A DNA stretch of 64,000 bases from JAFKKF01 sp038323025 (GTDB taxonomy: Bacteria > Pseudomonadota > Alphaproteobacteria > Rhizobiales > Kaistiaceae): assembly GCA_038323025.1 (NCBI GenBank), contig JBBQGL010000001.1, forward strand, positions 39,201-103,200, in the 5' to 3' direction. Shown one piece after another: positions 8,358 to 16,931 of the stretch. The notes below the pieces were generated by a model, which was not told the DNA's origin, did no database searches, and saw only the letters and a program-made list of their open reading frames with translations. The stretch's first letter is position 1. Each line of letters starts with the position of its first letter. The translations under genes were made by a program, and so were the position numbers.

Positions 8358-9443
8358 CTAATCTGGTTTGCTCTCAAACTCTTCAGTCCCGGAAATCGTC
8401 AGGTGCCGGCGCACCGGAAAGACGTGAACGTCGAAGCGCTGGGCGAATAGGCCCCACAGTCCCTTGGGCGCGACCAGCATGACGGCGGCAGCGAGGGTGC
8501 CGAGGGTGATCAGGTACCAGGTGCCGAAGTGGGCCAGGTAGTCCTGCAGGAAATAGAGGACGATAGCGCCGACGATCGGCCCCTCGATCGTGCCGATGCC
8601 GCCGATGACGACGATGAAGATCACGTAAGCGGTCCAGTCGGTGACGGAAAATGCGGCGTCGGGCGAAACGCGCGCCTTTTGCAGATAGATGAGCGCGCCG
8701 ACCATTCCGGTGCCGAACGCGGCGATGACGTAGATCGCGAGGCGGGTGCGGAAGGAGTCGACGCCGAGGCTGACCGCCGCGGCCTCCGAATCCCGGATCG
8801 CGGCCAGCGCCAGTCCCCGGCGCGAGCGGAGCAGCAGGTAGACAAGCGCCATGGTGCCGAGCAGGAGCGCGAGCGCCAGCCAGTACACCGCGATGTCGCG
8901 GGCGGCGGGGGTGCGCACGTCGAAGGTCGCTGCGATCCACTTCAGCCCGAACATCTGGTTGGTGATGTCGGGCCCGAGCGACGTCCCGGTGCCGCCACCG
9001 AGGGTGGTCTTGAACTGCGCCAGCACCAGTCGAAAGACCTCCGCCGCCACCCACGTCCCGATGGCGAAGTAGGCGCCGCGCAGGCGAAAGACGACCAGGG
9101 CCGTGGGCAGCGCGAGGATTGCGGCGACCACGCCGCCGATGAGGATGCCGAGCAGGGGATCAAGGCCCGCGATCAGTGCGGCGGCAAAGAGCGCATAGGC
9201 GCCGAGCCCGACGAACGCCTGCTGCCCGACGGAGACGAGTCCCGCATAGCCGGCTAACAAATTCCAGTACTGCGCCAGTGACAGCATGGTGAAGACGAAG
9301 AAGAGGTTCTGGAGAAGCGCGCGGCCGGCGAATATCGGCAGGAACAGAAGCGCGGCAGCGACAAGGGCAAACGCGGTGAAGCGAATGGCCATGCCGTGCG
9401 TCGCAGTAAACGGGGGCGGTGAGGCGGAGGATGCGACGGTCAT
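8358..9443 (-). CDS. branched-chain-type ABC transporter permease (LivM family)
   Basis: A 361-residue integral inner-membrane protein with about ten hydrophobic segments and the LivM-type permease signature A-A-I-R-D-S-E-A-A-A-x-S-L-G-V near residues 225-240, which is the coupling-helix region contacting the ATPases. I start at MTVASSASPPP (9443), which has a GAGG nine bases upstream. An upstream ATG at 9518 would overlap the LivH gene by 64 bases and encode an unusual Ser-rich leader. Located between livH-type and pcaB genes, it probably imports an aromatic acid, as LivFGHM-type systems beside aromatic genes do in related bacteria; substrate is inferred. Confidence 0.88.
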   Translation of the reverse strand: MTVASSASPPPFTATHGMAIRFTAFALVAAALLFLPIFAGRALLQNLFFVFTMLSLAQYWNLLAGYAGLVSVGQQAFVGLGAYALFAAALIAGLDPLLGILIGGVVAAILALPTALVVFRLRGAYFAIGTWVAAEVFRLVLAQFKTTLGGGTGTSLGPDITNQMFGLKWIAATFDVRTPAARDIAVYWLALALLLGTMALVYLLLRSRRGLALAAIRDSEAAAVSLGVDSFRTRLAIYVIAAFGTGMVGALIYLQKARVSPDAAFSVTDWTAYVIFIVVIGGIGTIEGPIVGAIVLYFLQDYLAHFGTWYLITLGTLAAAVMLVAPKGLWGLFAQRFDVHVFPVRRHLTISGTEEFESKPD

Positions 9444-9453
9444 CGACCCGGCC

Positions 9454-10335
9454 TCAGTCGAAGGCGCGCGGGAAGAAGCCGCGCGGCCGCAGGATGAGGA
9501 CGACCAGGAAGGCGACATGCCCGGAAAGGATCTGCCATTCCGGATTGATGCGGGCGCCGACCGTCTGCGCGACGCCGATGACGAAGCCGCCGGCCAGCGT
9601 CCCCCAAAGGCTGCCGAGCCCGCCGACGATCACGGCCTCGAAGGCGTAGATCAGCCGCGCCGGCCCGGTGGTCGGGTCGAAGGTGGAGCGGCTGCCGAGG
9701 AAGAAGGCGGCGACGGCGCAGACGGCCAGCGCCAGTCCCATGGCGATCGCATAGATGTTCTGGTTGTTGATGCCCATCAACTGCGCCGTGCCGGTATCGT
9801 CGGAGGTGGCGCGCAGGGCGCGGCCGAGGCGCGTGCGGTAGAAGAGCTGGTTCAGCCCGAGGATCACGACGATCGCTGCCGCCAGACTGAGGAGCGGCAT
9901 GATTCCGACCGCGATGCCGCCGCCGAGCGGCACCGAAATCCCGGCGAGGCTGCCGATCGGCAGGCGGCGGGTATCGGCCGAAAAGCCTTCGAGGAGCCCG
10001 TTCTGGATGACGATCGAAAGGCCGAAGGTCACCAGTAGCGGGGGGAGAATATCTTCCCCGAGGGTGCGATTGAGGAGGTAGCGCTGGAGCAGGTAGCCGA
10101 GCGCGAACATCACCGGCACCGCGATGGCGAAGGCGAGAAGGGTGTCGACGCCGGCGAACTGCGCGAGCGCGAGGATCAGGAATGCGGCGGCGATTATCAG
10201 ATCGCCATGGGCGAGGTTGACCAGCCGCATGATCCCGAAAATGAGCGACAGGCCCGTGGCGTAAAGGGCGTAGAGGCCGCCCAGCAGAATCCCCTGGATG
10301 ACGGTATCGAGCCAGACTAGGAGCGCGGCGGGCAT
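9454..10335 (-). CDS. branched-chain-type ABC transporter permease (LivH family)
   Basis: A 293-residue membrane permease with the LivH hallmarks: G-G-L-Y-A-L-Y-A-T-G-L-S-L-I-F-G near residue 20, M-R-L-V-N-L-A-H-G-D and an L-G-R-A-L-R-A-T-S-D-D coupling loop near residue 189. Eight or so transmembrane stretches are visible. It partners the LivM-type protein downstream and the two ATPases upstream (gap of four bases to livF). Nothing is truncated. Ligand specificity comes from the binding protein encoded at 11861-13192. Confidence 0.9.
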   Translation of the reverse strand: MPAALLVWLDTVIQGILLGGLYALYATGLSLIFGIMRLVNLAHGDLIIAAAFLILALAQFAGVDTLLAFAIAVPVMFALGYLLQRYLLNRTLGEDILPPLLVTFGLSIVIQNGLLEGFSADTRRLPIGSLAGISVPLGGGIAVGIMPLLSLAAAIVVILGLNQLFYRTRLGRALRATSDDTGTAQLMGINNQNIYAIAMGLALAVCAVAAFFLGSRSTFDPTTGPARLIYAFEAVIVGGLGSLWGTLAGGFVIGVAQTVGARINPEWQILSGHVAFLVVLILRPRGFFPRAFD

Positions 10336-10339
10336 CGGA

Positions 10340-11035
10340 TCAGATACCGAAATAGGCGGCGTGGATGGCGTCGCGGGTAAGCTCGCCCGGTTTGCCGGAA
10401 AGCGTCATGCGGCCTTCCTGAAAGCAATAGACGCGATCGGAGACGGCGAGCGCCTGGACGATATCCTGTTCGACGATGATCACGGCAGCGCCCTCCGCCT
10501 TGATCGTCGGCAGCGCGGCGTAGATGTCACGAATGACGATCGGTGCGAGGCCGAGGCTGATCTCGTCGCAGAGCAGCAGGCGCGGGTCGGCCATCAGGGC
10601 GCGCCCGATCGCGCACATCTGCTGCTGGCCGCCGGAGAGGGTGGTCGCGGGCTGGTGACGGCGCTCCGCCAGAACGGGGAAGAGCTCGTAGATGCGCGCC
10701 AGCGTCCAGCGGCCACTGCGCCGATGACCGCCGACGAGGAGGTTCTCCTCGACCGAGAGCGATGGGAAGAGCCGCCGCCCTTCCGGGACGAGAACCAGTC
10801 CGCGCGCTACGTTGTCGAAGGCGCGGGCGCCGCCGATGTCCGCCCCGTCGAAGCGGATGGTGCCGGGAGAACTGGGCAGCAGCCCGGCGAGGGTCTTCAG
10901 GAACGTCGACTTGCCGGCGCCGTTGGCGCCGATGATGGCGACGGTCTCGCCGTTCTCGACGGCGATGCTGATCCCGAACAGGGCCTGGAAGTCGCCGTAG
11001 AAGGCCGTCAGGTCGTGGGTTTCGAGGAGGGCCAT
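10340..11035 (-). CDS. branched-chain-type ABC transporter ATPase (LivF family)
   Basis: A 231-residue cytoplasmic ATPase with Walker A G-A-N-G-A-G-K-S-T near residue 36, signature L-S-G-G-Q-Q-Q-M near residue 134 and Walker B L-L-L-C-D-E near residue 157. The short C-terminus and F-Q-E-G-R-M-T-L-S-G are typical of LivF. Its ATG overlaps the livG-type stop by one base (TGATG), so both ATPases are translated together. It energises the LivHM-type permease pair of this operon. Confidence 0.92.
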   Translation of the reverse strand: MALLETHDLTAFYGDFQALFGISIAVENGETVAIIGANGAGKSTFLKTLAGLLPSSPGTIRFDGADIGGARAFDNVARGLVLVPEGRRLFPSLSVEENLLVGGHRRSGRWTLARIYELFPVLAERRHQPATTLSGGQQQMCAIGRALMADPRLLLCDEISLGLAPIVIRDIYAALPTIKAEGAAVIIVEQDIVQALAVSDRVYCFQEGRMTLSGKPGELTRDAIHAAYFGI

Positions 11036-11751
11036 CAGGCTTCGATGCCCAGGTAGATTTCACGCACCGGCCGGGACGACATGACCGTGCGCGGTTCGCC
11101 ATCGGCAATCCTGCGGCCAAAATTCAGGACCGTCAGGCGGTCGACGACGGCGATGAGCGCGTGCACGACGTGCTCGATCCACACGATGGTGACGCCGCGG
11201 GCGCGTATGTCGCGGATGGTGGCGACCAGGTCGCCGCATTCGCTTTCGGTCAGCCCGCCGGCGATCTCGTCGAGAAGGAGGATGCGCGGCTCGGTGGCGA
11301 GCGCGCGGGCGAGTTCCAGCCGCTTCAGCTGCAGCAGCGTCAGCGATCCCGCCCGGCGATTGGCGAAGCGGAGGAGACCGGTGCGGGACAGCACTTCCCG
11401 GCAGGTATCGGTGACCTCGGCTTCGTTGCGTTTGCGGCAATGGGTAGCACCGACGAGCAGGTTCTCGAAGACCGTGAGGTTCGCGAACGGCTGCGGAATC
11501 TGAAACGACCGGGCGACGCCGGCCCTTGCCCGCTCCTGTGGCGGCGCGGAGGTTATGTCCTTCCCGTCGAGACGGATGGTGCCCGTGTCGGCGCGAAGCG
11601 CCCCCGTGATCAGGTTGAACAGCGACGTCTTGCCGGCGCCGTTTGGCCCGATGATGCCAAGCGCCGAGCCGGCCTCGACGGCAAGGTCGAGGTTGTCCGC
11701 AACGACCACCGAGCCGAAGGCCTTGGTCAACTTCTCAATCTCGAGGATCAC
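11035..11751 (-). CDS. branched-chain-type ABC transporter ATPase (LivG family)
   Basis: A 238-residue ATPase with Walker A G-P-N-G-A-G-K-T-S near residue 34, signature L-T-L-L-Q-L-K near residue 137 and Walker B I-L-L-L-D-E near residue 157. The signature motif is unusual, lacking the S-G-G of most ABC proteins (S-L-T-L-L-Q instead); this variation occurs in some LivG-like proteins. The start is a GTG, with a GAGG about ten bases upstream. It follows a stable hairpin located between it and the binding-protein gene. Confidence 0.88.
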   Translation of the reverse strand: MILEIEKLTKAFGSVVVADNLDLAVEAGSALGIIGPNGAGKTSLFNLITGALRADTGTIRLDGKDITSAPPQERARAGVARSFQIPQPFANLTVFENLLVGATHCRKRNEAEVTDTCREVLSRTGLLRFANRRAGSLTLLQLKRLELARALATEPRILLLDEIAGGLTESECGDLVATIRDIRARGVTIVWIEHVVHALIAVVDRLTVLNFGRRIADGEPRTVMSSRPVREIYLGIEA

Positions 11752-11821
11752 AGGCGGGCCGCCTCAAAATCTGACGTCACTGGCGGGCCAATAGACACCA
11801 CGAACGCTTCGGCAGGGAAAT

Positions 11822-11846
11822 CGGGGAGGCGGTGTCCGCCTCCCCG
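11822..11846 (-). terminator. intercistronic hairpin after the binding-protein gene
   Basis: An 11-bp perfect GC-rich stem (11822-11832 with 11836-11846) closes a three-base loop just after the stop of the binding-protein gene. On the minus strand it is followed by GATTTCCC, not a real T-tract. It is therefore probably a partial terminator or an mRNA 3'-end stabiliser, which would let the binding protein be made in excess over the membrane and ATPase subunits. This is a common arrangement in ABC uptake operons. Confidence 0.6.
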
Positions 11847-11860
11847 GGTGCCGGGCAATC

Positions 11861-13192
11861 TCAGTAGGTGATCGCTTCCATCTTGCCGCCGGCCGGGATC
11901 TGCGGCGCGTGGCTGTTATCGACAATCACCAGCTCGAACTTGCCGTCGCTCTTGCGGCGCCATTGCCCGCCGACCAGCGGGGTCTTGCAGACGTTCTTTG
12001 CCGCGAAGGGCGGCAGGTTGGCGCCGTCCCACTTCACCGGCCCGGTAATCGTCTGCAGGTCGGTCGCCTGGATCGTCTTGACCAGCGAGTCGGCATCCTT
12101 CGGGTCTTCGGCCCGCCTGATGACGTCGGTCGCCACCTCGAGCAGCGAGTGCACAAAACCGATCGGCTGCGTCCACGGACGGCCGGAGTCCGCCTCGTAT
12201 GCCTTGGCCAGCTCCGCCGCCGACTGCCCGGTCAGCGATGACTTGAAGGGGTGGCTTGGCGTCCACCAGACTTCCGACGACAGGTTGTGGCCGGCGGCGC
12301 CGAGAACCTCGACCGAGTCGGGGAAGAGAATGGCCTTGCCGACTGTGATCGCCTTGGGCTTGAAGTTCTGCTGGTTGGCCTGGTTGCGGAAGGTGGTGAA
12401 ATCCGGCGGGAGCACGACCCCCGTGACGATTTCCGCGTTGGCGTTCTTGAAGGCCGTGATCTGCGCCGAAAAGTCGTCGGTCAAATCCTGGTAGCGGCCG
12501 GGATCGGTAACCTTGTAGCCCGCCTTGGTGAAGGCTGGCGGCACGCCGTTAACCGGATCGCCCCAGGCATTGCCGTCGGCGTCGTTCGGGAAAAGGCCGC
12601 CGATCTGCTTGTTGGTGTCGAGCTGGTTCCACATGCTGGTGAAGACGGCGATGATGTCTTCGAGGCCCCAGAAGTAGTGATAGGTGTAGTTGAAGGGCTT
12701 CCACGCCGGCGGTCCGCCTGCAGGGTTGGCCTGGCGGCCGATGAAATAGGGCTGCCACGGGGAGTTGGTCGAGATGCAGGGCATCTCCTCGATCTCGCAC
12801 TGGGTGGAGACGGGGTTCACGGTCTCCGGGGTCTCCGCCGTCAGCATCAGGTCGATCTTTTCCTCGACGATCAGCTGCTTGGCGACCTCGGCGGCGCGGT
12901 TCGGATCCGACTGACTGTCCTTGACGACGATCTCGACATCGAAGGTGCCGCCGGCGCCCTTGATGCCGTCCTTCACGATTCCCTTGAAGGCCTTGATGTT
13001 GAAGTTGTCGGATGCCGCGAACGCTGCGAGCGGCCCGGTCTGCGGGGTTACGAAGCCGAGCTTCAGCTTGGTGTTGGCCGCATGTACGGCAGGCGAGAAT
13101 ATCGGCCCGGCGGCAATCACCGCCCCGGCCGCGGCTCCCGTCTGCAAAAGCTTTCTGCGGCTAAGGCCGCCCTTGGCGGTACGCTCTGACAT
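11861..13192 (-). CDS. Tat-exported ABC transporter substrate-binding protein (aromatic-acid type)
   Basis: A 443-residue periplasmic binding protein of the Peripla_BP_6 / LivJ class. The N-terminus has a twin-arginine motif S-R-R-K-L-L-Q at residues 11-17, then an Ala/Gly-rich hydrophobic core ending near A-V-H-A-A, so it is probably exported folded by Tat. The mature part starts K-L-K-L-G-F-V-T-P-Q-T-G-P. A strong GGGAGGAA ribosome site precedes the ATG. As it heads the LivGFHM set within an aromatic operon, an aromatic acid or phenolic ligand is likely, but amino acids cannot be excluded from sequence alone. Confidence 0.88.
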   Translation of the reverse strand: MSERTAKGGLSRRKLLQTGAAAGAVIAAGPIFSPAVHAANTKLKLGFVTPQTGPLAAFAASDNFNIKAFKGIVKDGIKGAGGTFDVEIVVKDSQSDPNRAAEVAKQLIVEEKIDLMLTAETPETVNPVSTQCEIEEMPCISTNSPWQPYFIGRQANPAGGPPAWKPFNYTYHYFWGLEDIIAVFTSMWNQLDTNKQIGGLFPNDADGNAWGDPVNGVPPAFTKAGYKVTDPGRYQDLTDDFSAQITAFKNANAEIVTGVVLPPDFTTFRNQANQQNFKPKAITVGKAILFPDSVEVLGAAGHNLSSEVWWTPSHPFKSSLTGQSAAELAKAYEADSGRPWTQPIGFVHSLLEVATDVIRRAEDPKDADSLVKTIQATDLQTITGPVKWDGANLPPFAAKNVCKTPLVGGQWRRKSDGKFELVIVDNSHAPQIPAGGKMEAITY

Positions 13193-13276
13193 CGTTTTGT
13201 TCCTCCCTGGTCAAGCGCCGTTGGGGCGCCTTCATGTTCAGTTGCGCTGGCGGGATACCCGCCTCCGCCTGGCCTG

Positions 13277-14245
13277 CTAGGCGTCGAGGTAGCTCGGCAC
13301 CTTTATCTTCTCCAGCGGCGCGACGATTTCGGCGCGCCGGCTCTCGAACCAGGGCGGCAGCAGCATCTTCTGGCCGAGCTTGTCCATCGGCTCGTCGATA
13401 GCGAAGCCGATGTCGCATGTCGCCACCTCGCACAGGATCCCGCCCGGCGAGCGGCAGTAGATCGAATGGAAGTAGTTACGGTCCTTGATCTCGGAGACGT
13501 CGGTGTAGCCGAGGCCTTCGAGGTGCGCCTTGACCACGGTCTGCTCCTTCTCCGTCGGCACGGCAAAGGCGACGTGGTGGACCAGGCCCTGGGCAAACGC
13601 CCAGGTGCCCTGCTTCACGTCGGGCTGGTGGAAGAGATCGATGGTCTTCTGGGCGCCACCCTCGTTGATATTGAAACGGGTGTAGGCGCCTTCGGTCCCG
13701 GCCTTGGTGAAGCCGAGCCCGTCGACGAAGAAGCGCTCCTGCTCCTCCAGATCGCGGACGGCCATGACGACATTGTGGAATCCGCGAACCGCGACATCCT
13801 TGCCGATCTCCGGGGTCGTCCAGCCTTCGGTATGGTCCTTCGCATCCTCGACCATCTCGAATTCGAGCCCGGCGGGATGCGAGAACGGAAGAACCTTCTG
13901 GCTGAAGCGGGTTCCGATGCCAGCGTGCTTCACCTTGTACTGGTCGAAGTGCTTGACCCAGAAGGGAAGCGAGCCGGCCGGCACCGAGTATCCAGTCGAC
14001 CAGATCTGGCCGGTGCCTTTCCGTCCCCTCAGTCCTGCCTGCTTGAACGGGAAGCAGGTCATGACCGACCCGACCTCGGCCTTCTTGTTCGCGTAGTACA
14101 GGTGATAGATCGGCGCCTGACCGTCGAAGAGGACGGTCTGCTTGATCATCCGTTGGCCGACCACCTTGGTGAAGAAATCTATGTCTTCCTGGGCGCCGGC
14201 GGCGCCTGCGGTGACGTGATGAATTCCGTTGACGCGCGCTGCCAT
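13277..14245 (-). CDS. extradiol ring-cleavage dioxygenase, VOC fold (PcpA/LinE-like hydroquinone dioxygenase family)
   Basis: A 322-residue protein made of two glyoxalase/VOC modules (about residues 5-135 and 153-280). The metal ligands of the PcpA-type family map to His10 (GIHHVTAG), His224 (GLVHHVAF) and Glu273 (GILCEVAT). These enzymes cleave hydroquinones next to a hydroxyl and, with chlorinated substrates, give maleylacetate-type products. The start at 14245 has GGGAGGGG upstream; a longer frame to 14371 overlaps the divergent regulator. It is the first gene of the minus-strand unit and diverges from the iclR-type gene across a shared operator. The precise ring substrate is not determined by sequence. 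Confidence 0.85.
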   Translation of the reverse strand: MAARVNGIHHVTAGAAGAQEDIDFFTKVVGQRMIKQTVLFDGQAPIYHLYYANKKAEVGSVMTCFPFKQAGLRGRKGTGQIWSTGYSVPAGSLPFWVKHFDQYKVKHAGIGTRFSQKVLPFSHPAGLEFEMVEDAKDHTEGWTTPEIGKDVAVRGFHNVVMAVRDLEEQERFFVDGLGFTKAGTEGAYTRFNINEGGAQKTIDLFHQPDVKQGTWAFAQGLVHHVAFAVPTEKEQTVVKAHLEGLGYTDVSEIKDRNYFHSIYCRSPGGILCEVATCDIGFAIDEPMDKLGQKMLLPPWFESRRAEIVAPLEKIKVPSYLDA

Positions 14246-14288
14246 GCTGCCCCTCCCGGCGGTCCGTCCAGGCTTCTTGCTGCCATAT

Positions 14289-14371
14289 TTGACAGCGCGG
14301 CCTGATTGTTCGATTTTCGAACTTGCGTTCGTATATCGGCCGATATTCTGGCAGGAAAACAGGCGTGTCAA
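14289..14371. promoter_or_regulatory. divergent promoter region with IclR/PcaR-type operator
   Basis: Between the divergent dioxygenase and iclR-type genes. A perfect palindrome GTTCG-N5-CGAAC lies at 14308-14322, and a second GTTCG half-site begins exactly 19 bases on, at 14327. GTTCGAT-type half-sites are known for PcaU/PcaR/PobR regulators. A TTGACA at 14289-14294 with GATTTT 17 bases later could serve the regulator gene and would be covered by the palindrome. On the other strand TTGACA (14371-14366) is 17 bases from GAATAT (14348-14343) and could serve the dioxygenase operon. The operator is seen; promoter calls are inference. Confidence 0.65.
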
Positions 14372-15192
14372 TGCGTACAGCCAGCCAAACAGTCCGTCGC
14401 AATACCGTGCCGCCTTCCGACGAGCGCGTCGCTCCGGTTGACAAGGAATTCATGGCCACGCTCGCCAAGGGCCTGGCCGTCCTTGGCGCATTCGGCGAGT
14501 TGCGGCCTTCGATGACGCTGTCAGAGGCGGCGGTTGCGGCGGATCTTTCGCGAGCCACCGCGCGGAGGGTGCTGCGAACGCTTACGGCCCTTGGCTACGT
14601 CGTGCAGGCAGGGCGACAATTCGCACTGGCTCCGCGGATTCTCGAACTTGGCTTCGCGTACCTGTCGACTCAGTCCTGGATCGACCGGGCCGAGCCTCTC
14701 ATGAAGGAACTCAGCCACTCCCTCGACGAATCCTGCTCGGCCGCGATTCTGCAGGGCACCGAGATCGTCTATGTGGCCCGCATGCCGGCGCCCTACCGCA
14801 TACTCTCGACGACGATCGCGGTCGGCACGCGGCTTCCTGCCTTCCATACCTCCCTAGGGCGCATTCAACTCGGCTTCCTGGACAAGGAAGAAATCTGGAG
14901 ACGGCTGAAGTCGATACGGATCGAGCACTACACGCCGACGACCATTACCGATCTTGCGGCGCTGGTCGCCCGGATCAAGGCAGACCGGGACCAGGGGTTC
15001 TCGATCGTCGACGAGGAGCTTGAGCGGGGCCTGAGGTCGCTCGCGGTGCCGATCCTGACGCGCGGCGGCAGGAATGTCGGTGCCATAAACCTCTCGGCCC
15101 ACGCAAGCCGGACCACACGCAATGAGTTGCGGGACCGGTTCCTGCCGCAGCTTGACGCGGTGGCCAAGCAGATCTCCCGCACGCTCCCCTGA
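14371..15192 (+). CDS. IclR-family transcriptional regulator (PcaR/PcaU/PobR type)
   Basis: A 273-residue regulator. Residues about 25-85 form the winged helix-turn-helix (T-L-A-K-G-L-A-V-L, then L-S-E-A-A-V-A-A-D-L-S-R-A-T-A-R-R-V-L), and residues 100-270 the IclR effector-binding domain ending in N-V-G-A-I-N-L-S-A-H. The recognition helix L-S-R-A-T-A-R-R is characteristic of the PcaR/PcaU/PobR group, whose ligands are 3-oxoadipate, protocatechuate or 4-hydroxybenzoate. I use the ATG at 14371; a TTG frame extends to 14323 but runs through the operator. It sits between two catabolic units that both carry its presumed operator. Confidence 0.88.
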   Translation: MRTASQTVRRNTVPPSDERVAPVDKEFMATLAKGLAVLGAFGELRPSMTLSEAAVAADLSRATARRVLRTLTALGYVVQAGRQFALAPRILELGFAYLSTQSWIDRAEPLMKELSHSLDESCSAAILQGTEIVYVARMPAPYRILSTTIAVGTRLPAFHTSLGRIQLGFLDKEEIWRRLKSIRIEHYTPTTITDLAALVARIKADRDQGFSIVDEELERGLRSLAVPILTRGGRNVGAINLSAHASRTTRNELRDRFLPQLDAVAKQISRTLP

Positions 15193-15232
15193 CACCGGGT
15201 TGTTCAAAGGCCGTTCGGGCAATCACGCTCCC

Positions 15233-15298
15233 TTGTCATCAGAACGGTCGCGGAATATCATTGCGTTCGGAAATCGTACATAAGTTCGTTAATCGAAC
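15233..15298 (+). promoter_or_regulatory. predicted promoter and paired operator of the monooxygenase operon
   Basis: TTGTCA (15233-15238) is 17 bases from TATCAT (15256-15261), a good sigma-70-like promoter. Immediately downstream lie two GTTCG half-sites at 15265 and 15284, again exactly 19 bases apart, and the second is part of a perfect GTTCG-N5-CGAAC palindrome at 15284-15298. The first copy is a degenerate palindrome (GTTCG-N5-CGTAC). Both operator regions also share TTGCGTTCG. The position downstream of the -10 suggests repression that is lifted by an aromatic metabolite; this is inference. Confidence 0.65.
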
Positions 15299-15316
15299 AA
15301 ACGGGGAGGACGGGTG

Positions 15317-16921
15317 ATGGAGACGGGCATTCGGACCGATCAGCGCGCGTTTGCGGCGCGACCCGAAACGACGGGCAATATCAAGGGCGCCACCCCGATG
15401 ACCGGCGCGCAGTACCTCGAGGAATTGAGGGACGGGCGGGAGGTCTATATCTACGGCGAGCGGGTGAAGGACGTCACCGTCCACCCGGCCTTCCGCAACA
15501 CCGCGCGGATGATCGCGCGCCTCTACGACGCGCTCCACGATCCCAAGCACAAGGACAAGCTGCTGGCGCCGACGGATACCGGCAACGGCGGCATGACCCA
15601 CGCCTTCTTCAAGGCGCCGAAGAGCATGGCGGACCTGCTACAGGGGCGCTCGGCGATCGCCGAATGGGCGCGCATCACCTACGGTTGGGTCGGGCGCTCG
15701 CCGGACTACAAGGCGTCGTTCCTGGCAACCCTTGGCGCCAATTCCGAATTCTACGCACCATACCAGGCGAACGCGACGCGCTGGTACCGCTACAGCCAGG
15801 AGCGCGTGCCGTTCATCAATCATGCGATCATCCACCCGCCGGTCGATCGCGATCGACCGCCCAATGAAGTCAGCGACATCGTCTGCCATGTCGAGAAGGA
15901 AACCGACGAAGGGCTGATCGTGTCCGGCGCCAAGGTGGTGGCCACCGGTTCGGTGCTGACCAACTACACCTTTGTCGCGCACCACGGTCTGATTCCGGTC
16001 CAGGACAAGAAGTTCGCCGTCGTCTTCATGGTGCCGACGAACTCGCCGGGCGTGAAGTTCATCTGCCGCACCTCCTACGAGATGGCGGCGACGGTCATGG
16101 GCAGTCCCTTCGACTATCCGCTGTCGTCGCGGCTCGACGAGAACGACGCCATCTTCATCATGGACAAGGTGCTGGTCCCCTGGGAGAACGTCTTCGTCTA
16201 TGGCGACCTCGAGAAGGCCAACAACTTTTTCCCGCGCACCGGGTTTCTGCCGCGCTTCGTCGTCCACGGGTGCACGCGCCTGGCCGTGAAGCTGGACTTC
16301 ATCGCCGGCTTGCTCCTGAAGGCGGTCGAAGCGTCGGGCACGAAGGACTACCGCGGCGTCCAGGCCAATGTCGGCGAGGTGATTGCCTGGCGCAATCTGT
16401 TCTGGGGCCTCTCCGACGCGATGGTGCGGGACCCGAAGCCGTGGATCGGCGACTACGTGCTGCCCAATATGGATCCGGGCAACGCCTACCAGATCATCGC
16501 GACCATGGCCTACACCAAGGTGAAGTACCTGATCGAACAGACCGTCGCCTCGGGGCTCATCTACCTCAACAGCCACGCCATGGATTTCAAGAACCCGGAA
16601 ATCCGCCCGTATCTCGATCGCTTCCTGCGCGGGTCTAACGGCTACAAGGCCGAGGAACGGGTGAAGCTGATGAAGCTCCTGTGGGATTCGGTCGCCACCG
16701 AATTCGGCGGTCGCCACGAGCTCTATGAAATCAACTATGGCGGATCGACCGAAGAAATCCGCCGCTACGCGCTGTTCGGCGCGCAGGCCTCGGGCAATGC
16801 CGACAAGTTCAAGGGCTTTGCCGAGGAATGCATGGCGGAATACGATCTGGATGGATGGCGCGTTCCGGACCTGACGAATCCCGGAGAACTCAGCTACCAT
16901 TTCATGCGGGGCGCCAAATAG
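15317..16921 (+). CDS. HpaB-family FADH2-dependent aromatic monooxygenase, large subunit
   Basis: A 534-residue oxygenase component of a two-component flavin monooxygenase. It matches the 4-hydroxyphenylacetate 3-monooxygenase (HpaB) family across its length: D-G-R-E-V-Y-I-Y-G-E-R-V-K-D-V near residue 38, G-W-V-G-R-S-P-D-Y-K-A near residue 122, P-L-S-S-R-x-D-E-N-D-A near residue 272 and F-G-G-R-H-E-L-Y-E-I-N-Y-x-G near the end. ATG 15317 is seven bases after GGGGAGG; a GTG three bases earlier is less well spaced. Reduced flavin comes from the next gene. Resorcinol or chlorophenol hydroxylases of the same superfamily make hydroquinones or hydroxyquinol, so the substrate here is open. Confidence 0.88.
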   Translation: METGIRTDQRAFAARPETTGNIKGATPMTGAQYLEELRDGREVYIYGERVKDVTVHPAFRNTARMIARLYDALHDPKHKDKLLAPTDTGNGGMTHAFFKAPKSMADLLQGRSAIAEWARITYGWVGRSPDYKASFLATLGANSEFYAPYQANATRWYRYSQERVPFINHAIIHPPVDRDRPPNEVSDIVCHVEKETDEGLIVSGAKVVATGSVLTNYTFVAHHGLIPVQDKKFAVVFMVPTNSPGVKFICRTSYEMAATVMGSPFDYPLSSRLDENDAIFIMDKVLVPWENVFVYGDLEKANNFFPRTGFLPRFVVHGCTRLAVKLDFIAGLLLKAVEASGTKDYRGVQANVGEVIAWRNLFWGLSDAMVRDPKPWIGDYVLPNMDPGNAYQIIATMAYTKVKYLIEQTVASGLIYLNSHAMDFKNPEIRPYLDRFLRGSNGYKAEERVKLMKLLWDSVATEFGGRHELYEINYGGSTEEIRRYALFGAQASGNADKFKGFAEECMAEYDLDGWRVPDLTNPGELSYHFMRGAK

Positions 16922-16931
16922 GCGCCCGCAC

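Noticed and set aside
14323..14370. TTG-initiated N-terminal extension of the IclR-type regulator
   Set aside because: The segment is operator and promoter DNA with half-sites; the ATG at 14371 gives a normal IclR length.
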